In this document: piece by piece, positions 36,301-45,300 of the stretch | Layout of the letters: the number at the start of each line of letters is the position of its first letter | How positions within the stretch are numbered: position 1 is the first letter of the stretch | Source: Tridacna crocea | Lineage: Eukaryota; Mollusca; Bivalvia; Cardiida; Cardiidae | DNA length: 64,000 nt | Reading direction: 5' to 3' | Assembly (NCBI GenBank): GCA_943736015.1 | Contig: OX031065.1 | Location: 37,772,427 to 37,836,426 of the forward strand | Program-made: the position numbers and the translations under genes | Notes under the pieces: model-generated | The model's input: only the letters and a program-made list of their open reading frames with translations | What the model was told of the DNA's origin: nothing | The model's database searches: none

Positions 36301-39300
36301 CAGATAATGCAGTGTACTGTGTAGCCAGATTTGATGATAGACTAACTATGAGCTTAATTACATGTTAGTTTTGTACATGTACCTCTATCTAAAAATTATA
36401 AAAAAATTTCTATTGTATCGAACTGCTCAATTTTGATGTATTATGTTTATCAGAATACATGTGCATGTATTTGTGTTAACGTTTCACCACACTATTGCGA
36501 ATTTTAAGAACCCTGGGGAAGGGCTCTTTCGAAAACATTGTGAGAAAAGGTGGCAAGCAGTTTTTCCTTTTCGAAGTTTTCTCTCCTAGCAAAAGAAACT
36601 TCTATAATTTGACCCATGTTTATTGTCTGCAATTGCTTTGGGTTTTAACAAAAGTAAAATCTTGTTGTGTGGGAAAGGGTTATAAGTCTTTACCACACAA
36701 TCCTGACTTTTTAAAGACCCTGAGAAAGAAGCCTGTAGAAAACATTGTGGGAAAAGGGGAAAATGCTGGTAACCAGCATTTTCTCCTTTTCCCACAAAAT
36801 TTTCTACCCTAACAGTCAGAAATCATTATATCAACAAGATTTAATTTGTTGTCTACAGATGCTTTGAATTTGGTCCAGTACAAAAATTTGTTGTTTGGTA
36901 AAGGGTTAACCCTTTACTCCATAGATACTCATTTCGACACATTGCTTGTAGGAGCCTTTGGAAAACATTGTGACAAAAGGTGAAATTGCTTGTGACAAGC
37001 AATTTCACCTTTTGTCACAATGTTTTCTATGCTATCAAAAAGAGTCATATATACATAAGAAACGGCTTCATCTTTGCTGTTATTTAGGGTCATTTAGAGA
37101 TACCATAGAAATGCCTTATGGGGTAAAGTGTTAAGCCATGATAATTCATGAAAGAAAACAGATGAAGTACATGTATTTGTGAAATATTAGCCTTGTTTCC
37201 TTTATTGCAGTTGTGTACCAAAGCAGCTAATCAATATTCATAAAACTGAGGTGGACGAGGCATTTGGGTTTTTTTCACCTGATGATGATGAATGGTTCAA
37301 AATCAAGTAAGTAAACACTTGTTAAAATAACTCTTAACCTCAGTGTTACATGGAATATTTTCAATTCAAGTGAGTTTTTTTTTTTTTTTTTTTTGTAAAC
37401 AATAATGGAATGACAATAGATTATGTGCTTAACCTTATGTTCAGGTAAGATTTTGATTTCAAAATTGAAAATAGAGAATAAATAGAGTTTTCTAGCCTAC
37501 CAAAGAAAAACCATTTGATATGAGCCGCATTGAAACTGTCATCTGTAAATGCTTTCAATTTGGACTGATCTAAAAATTTTGCTGTGTGGCAAAGGGTTAA
37601 CACACTAGCTGCCTAAACCAGTATTTTGATATACATGTACGACTTAAAAACAGCTTGTTGTAAGAAGCTTGAATTCACAATATGTAGGAAGAAATAAATT
37701 TTTCATCATGAGAAATTTGTTTGCCAAAATCTTTTCCTATTTGAGTTTGCACAAAATATGATATCCACTTCTTGAGAAATATACTTTTTAATTATAATAA
37801 TGTACACAAGCTTTCGGCAGTACAACGGCTGCCTTCTAGTGTGATCCTGGGATGCAATGCCTGCAATAATGTTAAATGGAACATTACTGCAGGCATTGTA
37901 TTAGAGGATCACACTAGAAGAAGGTGGTTGTACTGCCGAAAGCTCGTGTACATGAGTTTGCACATGTGAAAAGATTTTCTGAAGGGAGTGTTGAGGTAAA
38001 GCTGAGAAAGAGTAAGTAACTATATACTTGCAAAGTTTTCTGACAAGAAAGCAAAATTCACAAAAAGTTGAACCCTTAACCCAACAACAAAATTATACAC
38101 TTGTTCGAACCTAAAGCATAAGTATGTGGGTGACAAATTGAATGTGGCTAAAATTGTGAAAGTTGTCAGATGGGAAAGAAACATTGTGGGCAAAGGAGAA
38201 AATGCTGTTACCGGTATTTTCTCCTTTTCCCTCAATGTTTTTAAAAATCTTGCTTATCAAGGTTGGTAAAAGTTTTGATGACTTAGTATAGGTTTAAAAG
38301 GCTTGAAGCAAGATAACAGCTTCAAGAATCCTTGAACAGATCTCCCAGTCCCCCACTTTCAGTATCATTTCTCAGATAAATTTTATTTGATATTTCCTTG
38401 TAGATTGCAAACCTAGCCTCTCCCCATAGCATATTATGTAAATTGGATAAACTTTTTCACATGAAACATACCTTGTGGCAGTTTTGTGGCTGTTGTACAC
38501 AAAATTGCCGTGCTTTTACAAAATAGGACGGGGGCAAGAATTAAGATCAAGCTGAATACTCCATGCAAATTGATATTGGTCCCATAAGCTAATACAGTCA
38601 CCTTGAGTTGTTCCTGTTTTTTTTTTTCGTTTCTTTGTTATGAATCTTTTTTATTTTTTTGTTCAGGAGTTTCTTCAAGATATCAGACAACTTTGATGCC
38701 AACACACTGATACGCAGAAATGATGGAAAGGAGTGGTTTCTTTCTTCATTGTTTGTCCGCAAACTCATCAAAAACAACCTGAAACATTTACAAACAAATG
38801 TAAGTTTACTACCTGAACGTTTTTGAGTGCTTAGCATGCTAAATATATTTGTTAACACTTTATTGGAAAAAAAAAACAGTATGACAGCTTGTCTTGTCTG
38901 ACTTTTGGTTTTGGGACATCTACTTAACTTTTTTGCAGACGACAAAATAAATGTAACGGAAAATTTGAAATTTGGTTTGAGAAGGATAGAAAACATTGTG
39001 GGAAAAGGAGAAACTGCTGGTTACCAGCATTTTTTTCCTTCTCCCACAATGTTTTCTAAAGGCTTCAGCCTCAGGGTCGTCAAAAGTAGGGATTCTGTGG
39101 TAATGGGTTAAAAAAGAAAATCAGTTAGTTAATATGTGACAGTTCCAAAACTTACGGGCTTTGCTTAACTTAGATTTTATTTAGATGTTATGTAGACTTT
39201 GCGGTACTTAGATTTTACGGTCTTGATACACTAGATGTTAGATTTATCACCGAAGAAACACCTACCTACAAAATTTCAATTTATCATTCAGTATGGTATG

Positions 39301-42300
39301 ATAGATTTAGGCCTAGCAAATAAGAAGAATTAAAGAAAAAAAAGTGTTGCATATGTTATTGTGCTTGATAAAGACAGGTGCTTGCTTAGTACAGGTATAT
39401 ATGAATATCTTTGCCCTCATTGGGAACTCATTGTATGCTTGCTTAGTGTAGGTAAGCACTGATACACTTTTGTAGATGACAAAATAAGTGTTGCTCAAAT
39501 ATTGAAATTTGTTTTGTGAAGGATAGGAAACATTGAGGGAAAAGGAGAAAATGCTGTTTAACAGCATTTTTTCTTTTCCCACAATGTTTTCAAAAGGCTT
39601 CGTTTTCAGGATCCTTAAGCCAAGCCACTGTAGCACAGTCAGTTTTGTACAGGACTCAAGGATAGTGGTCACTGGTTTGATCCCAGCTTTGCCAATTTCT
39701 TTCAGAGGATTGGTGATAAAAATTGTAATAGGATTCATTCTGCTACCATCGCTGATAACTGTTTTAAGATGGTTACTCAGGAAAAAAAACTACTGGCTTT
39801 GATAGGATGTTGTGCAGACTACAGAAACTCCAGGAAAGCATGAATAGTTACTCTTGTTGCCGGGATAAAACTGAAATAGTGCTGAAAATAGCATTTAACC
39901 CCACACAACCGATCTCGGACCCTTTAGAAGGTGGAATTATGTTGTAAGGGGTTAATGTTTTTTTTCCTTATAGATATCACCTAATGCTGGGGTACAGATA
40001 TTACACCTATGCACTGATCTCTGGATTCCTTGTGACACAACATGTCCTTATATGTTTACAGAGGAGGTCAGATATATATTTATCTTTTTTTTTGTACAAA
40101 TATTTATGTTTTTGCATAAAGTACTTATCCTTTTGCTTAAAGTATTTTAAAATACAATATTGTGAACAAACAGTGAATTATACTTATGCATTCTTTTACA
40201 CAGATTATGAAAAATGCAATTCGTGACTGTGAAGCTCATAAAATGGTAATTCTTTACTATAATTCATTTGATAAAATATCACTTTACATTGTTGTCCACA
40301 GACTAGTAATAACTTGAGTCACCACAGACTAGTGAGTTGAACTTGATTACCCTTTAGTTCATATTAGAATACTAGTATGTAATAATGCTTTTGAATTTAA
40401 TAATTTTACATCAGGGTTTTGCTGCAATGTTCCCATACATTGGTAAACAAGTAGTGAATGTAACTGGTGATGATATCCTTGCACTGGCCTACCATGAGAA
40501 GTTAAAGATCAGTCAGCTCAGTGAGAAGGCACAGGCAGACATAAAAGACACAGGTTAGAGCCGAACCCTTTAACAAACAACAAAAGTTTAGACTGGTCCA
40601 GATTGAAAGCACTTGCAGACAACAAAATAAACATTACTCAAACAATGGAATTTGTTTCCAGCAGGGTAGAAAACATTGTGGGAAAAGGAGAAAATGCTGG
40701 TTCCCAGCATTTTCTCCTTTTCCCACTGTGTTTTCAAAAGGCATCTATCTTAGGATCGAAACAACCAGGGATTGTTTGGGAAAGGGTTAGGCTTTGTTGT
40801 CCCTGGGTGTGAAGAAATCGGCCTGGTTGATAATGTGGAATTCGCAATATTTGTAACCCATTACCAAACAACACCTCGTTTTAACCCTATACTGCATAAT
40901 GTCCAGTTTTAACAACCCTGCAGAAGAACCCTTTTGAAAACATTGTGGGAGAAGGAGAAATGCTGGTAACTGTCGAAGACAGGATGTATTATGGGATCAT
41001 CCTTGGCGTACTAACATCTGCCTGGGTTGGTTGGCAGCGTTAAGTCCTTGTATGGAGCATAACTTTGTCATCTCCAGTACAATTGACTTGAAACTTGGCT
41101 TTTATGTTTTTTGCAATAATAGGGAGTGCTGTGCAAAAGAACTGTAACTACCTCATGCTGTCTGAGTTATTATGCCCCCCTTTCGAAGAAATGGGGGTAT
41201 ATTGCTTTGCACTTGTCGGTCGGTCCGTCGGTCCGTCAGTACGTCGGTCCGTCGGTCGGTCGGTCCGTAGACCAAGTTTGTCCGGAGCATAACTCAAAAA
41301 CTATTTAAGGTATCATCTTGAAACTTCATAGGTGGATAGATCTCATTAAGGAGAAGTGCAGTGCACAAGAACCATAACTCTGCCCATCATATTTTTGGAG
41401 TTATTGCCCTTTGTTGATTTTCATACTTAATTTTTGTCCGGAGCATAACTCAAAAACTATTTAAGGTATCATCTTGAAACTACATAGGTGGATAGATCTC
41501 ATTAAGAAGAAGTGCAGTGCACAATAACAACAACTCTGCCCATCATATTTTTGGAGTTATTGCCCTTTGTTGATTTTCATACTTAATTTTTGTCCGGAGC
41601 ATAACTCAAAAAGTATTTCAGGTATCATCTTGAAATTACATAGGTTGATAGATCTCATTAAGGAGAAGTGCAGTGTACAAGAACCATAACTCTGCCCATC
41701 ATATTTTTGGAGTTATTGCCCTTTGTTGATTTTCATACTTAATTTTTGTCCAGAGCATAACTCAAAAAGTATTTTAGGTATCACCTTGAAACTTCATAGG
41801 TGGATAGATCTCATTAAGGAGAAGTGCAGTGCACAAGTACCATAACTCTGCCCATCATATTTTTGGAGTTATTGCCCTTTGTTGATTTTCATATTTAATT
41901 TTTGTCCGTAGCATAACTCTAAAAGTATTTCAGGTATCACCTTGAAACCTTATATGTGAAAAGATCTTATTAAGGAGAAGTGCAGTGCACAAGAACCATA
42001 ACTCTGCCTATCATATTTTTGGAGTTATTGCTCTTTGTTGATTTTCATAGTTAATTTTTGTCCAGAGCATAACTCAAAAAGTATTTCAGGTATCATCTTG
42101 AAACTACATAGGTGGATAGATCTCATTAAGGAGAAGTGCAGTGCACAAGAACAACAACTCTGCCCATCATATTTATGGAGTTATTGCCCTTTGTTGATTT
42201 TCATACTTAATTTTTGTCCGGAGCATAACTCTAAAAGTGTTTCAGGTATTATCCTAAAACCTCATAGGTGGATAGATTATACTAAGGAGAAGTGCAGTGC

Positions 42301-45300
42301 ACAAGTACCATAACTCTGCCCATCATATTTTTGGAGTTATTGCCCTTTGTTGATTTTCATAGTTAATTTTTGTCTGGAGCATAACTCAAAAAGTATTTCA
42401 GGTATCACCTTGAAACCTTATAGGTGGATTAACCTCATTAAGGAGAAGTGCAGTGCACAAGAACCATAACTCTGCCCATTATATTTTTGGAGCTTTTGCC
42501 CTTTGTTGATTTTCATACTTAATTTTTGTCCAGAGCATAACTCAAAAGGTTTTTCAGGTATCATCTTGAAACCATATATGTGGATAGATCTTATTCAGGA
42601 GAAGTGCATTGCACAAGAACCATAACTCTGCCCATTATATTTTTGCAATTACTGCCCTTTGTTGATTTTCATACTTTTTTTTTTTCCGGAGCATAACTCA
42701 AAAAGTATGTGAGGTAAAATCATGAAACTTTAAAAGTTGATAGTTCACTTAAATGGGAAGTACAGTGCCCAAGAATTGTTAATTTATCATTAATAATTTC
42801 TGAGTAATTACCCTTTGTTCGTTTTTACATTTTGAACGTAAGAGTTTATAATCACATTGGATGCCATTAGGGGGGCATACATGTTTTACAAACATCTCTT
42901 GTTTCCCTTTGATTGTCATTTTTACATTTTCTGCTTGTCCAGCATATGACTGTCATCTCTTGTCTGCACATCTTCAAATTTGGTATGCCTGATTGTTGAA
43001 AAATTACAGAGTGTGTTGCATAAGAACCATAACTATGCCTAGCTTAAATTTTGAGTTATTCCCCTTTGATCTTCGTTTTTATAGCATTTCTTCTTTGTCT
43101 GGAGCAGTCTGGAGCATACCGTATAAGTACTTTTTTCTGCGGGGTCCAAATTCTGCGGATTTTGAAAAAAACGGGGTTTAAAATTCTGCGTACCTTTTTT
43201 CTGCGCTTGTGAGTCTGATTAAAAAAAAAATGGATTTTATTATTGTGATTTATTTCGATGATGTACCGGTAACAGCTTCCATTTTGGACAAGTATACTCT
43301 ATAATTAATTTCCGTTGTTATCGTCTTCAATTAAAAGGACAATATTCATGTAGTTAAAAAACACACACACACATTTTTTTTAATGTTAACTAATAACTAT
43401 TTTATTCATTGCAATTCCCTATTTATTTCTGTATCAAATCCAGAGGAACATATTCTTCCAATGATTCCAAGATCCCTGCCGATCTGAATCTGTTAGTTAT
43501 TAATTCATTTTGATTCGTTCTCTTCAAGAGAAATGATATTAGGGTGAGAAGGGTTTAAATGGTTCGACGTGTGAAATTAACAATAGTATAAACTTTGTTT
43601 TCTACCCTTAGGTGATGTCATAACGGCATGCAAATATTGTAAAGCGTGAATAATAGGTCGCACCTACCAAACTGTAAATTAATTGTACAGTAACTTTTAA
43701 CATTAAAACTTAGAATTAAGATCGCTTAGACCCTTCTACTTCCATTGTCCATTCTGACACAGGAACCAAGTTCAAACCTAAATGGTCCCAGTTTATAACC
43801 ATACTTGCGTGTATTTCATGCTCAGACAAAGCTTCCTTTATTCTAACTAGAAATTCAATAGGTAACGGTAAAAAGACAATAATAATATGCCGAGTTTGAT
43901 AATTACACATGTAATTTACACGTGTTCCCCCCCCCCCCCCCCCAAAAACAACAACAGCGAGTAAAAGAACAACAATGACGACGACGATAGAAAAATTCTT
44001 TTTATTTGGACTAAATTTTCGCGTCTTTTAAATCTGCGCTCCTGCATGTCCCCGCAGATAAAGCAGAAATAAAGTCACCGCAGAAAAAGGTGCTTATATG
44101 GTACCTTTGTCATCTTAACTCTTTACCACACAAGATAATTTTAGACTGGTCCAAATTGAGAGCATTTGCAGACGACAAAATAAAGGTGACTAAAAAATGG
44201 AAATTTTTTCTGGGAAGGGTAGAAAACACTGTGGGAAAAGGAGAAAATGCTGGTTACCAGCATTTCCTCCTTTTCCTATAGTGTTTTCAGAAGGCTTCTT
44301 TCTCAGGGGCGTCAAAAGTAGGGATTGTGTGGTAATGGGTTAAGTAGGAATGACTTGAAATATGGTATGGTTATTTTTTGCCATATTTGGAAGTGCAATG
44401 CACAAGAGTTCTAGTTCTGCCTTGTGCTGTCTTTGAGGTATTTCCCTTTGATGGTCATTTTTACAGCATTTAGTGCTTGTCTGGACTATAACTTTCATCT
44501 CAACAACTTCACACCTGGCATGCATATTTATTGCAACATTGCCGAGTACAGTGGGCATGAACAATAACTCAACTTAGAGCGATTTTGAGTAATTCCACTT
44601 TGATCTTCATTATACACAGTATGTCTTGCTTATCCAGAATGGAACTTTACACTGCCATATGGCTGCATAACTACAACATGTGTCCTTTACATTAGAGGAG
44701 ACATTCATGCCTATTTCAATCACTTACGTGATTTCTGCTGTACTACTATTTTCTTCTACCTACCCTTTATGATTAGTATCCCCCTCAACAACTGGCGTGG
44801 GACGGGCATATCTTGCGAATATTTTCCGCTCTTGTCCACAATGTTTTCTACCCTGTCAAAGAAAAATCTCATTATTTGGGTCAATATGAAATGGTTGTCT
44901 GCAAATCCTTTAAATTGGACGGGTCTAAAATATTGACAACTGGTAAAGGATGAAAGACCTTATGAAAGTAGACCTTTGAAAACATTACTAGCATTTTCCT
45001 TATTTCCTATTATAATAATACTACCCTTTCAAAGACAAATCTTATACTTAACCCATTCCCAAACAGTCCGTGGTTTTTACGGGTCTAGTATAGTAGCATT
45101 TTAAAAACATTGTGGGAAAGGAGAAAATGCTGGTAACCAGCATTTTCTCCTTTTCCCACAATGTTTTCTACCCTATCATAGACAGAAATCATCTTTTCTG
45201 CAAGAGTTGAATCGTCATCTGCAAATGCTTTCAGTTTGGTCCAGTCCAAAAGTTTGTTTTTTGGGAAAGGGTTAAGTGATCCTATTACATTTACTACTCA

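Larger units (their letters stand above)
43119..44101 (-). mobile_element. pogo-like non-autonomous DNA transposon with TA target duplication
   Basis: Terminal inverted repeats CCGTATAAGTACTTTTTTCT and AAAAAGGTGCTTATATGG are each flanked by TA. Further inward, CTGCGGGGTCC / CCCCGCAG also match. The 983-base body keeps a minus-strand fragment resembling pogo-type DDE transposases. Confidence 0.75.
40975..44745 (+). mobile_element. Outer tandem-repeat element holding three nested insertions (limits approximate)
   Basis: Flanks at 41030-41165, 42905-43115 and 44345-44740 share GAGCATAACTTTGTCATC-like and CCCTTTGATGGTCATTTTTA units and read as one interrupted repeat. The ends were not defined. 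Confidence 0.45.

Noticed and set aside
38598-38996. Minus-strand frame overlapping NSUN2-like exon 15
   Set aside because: It is the reverse shadow of a well-supported exon.
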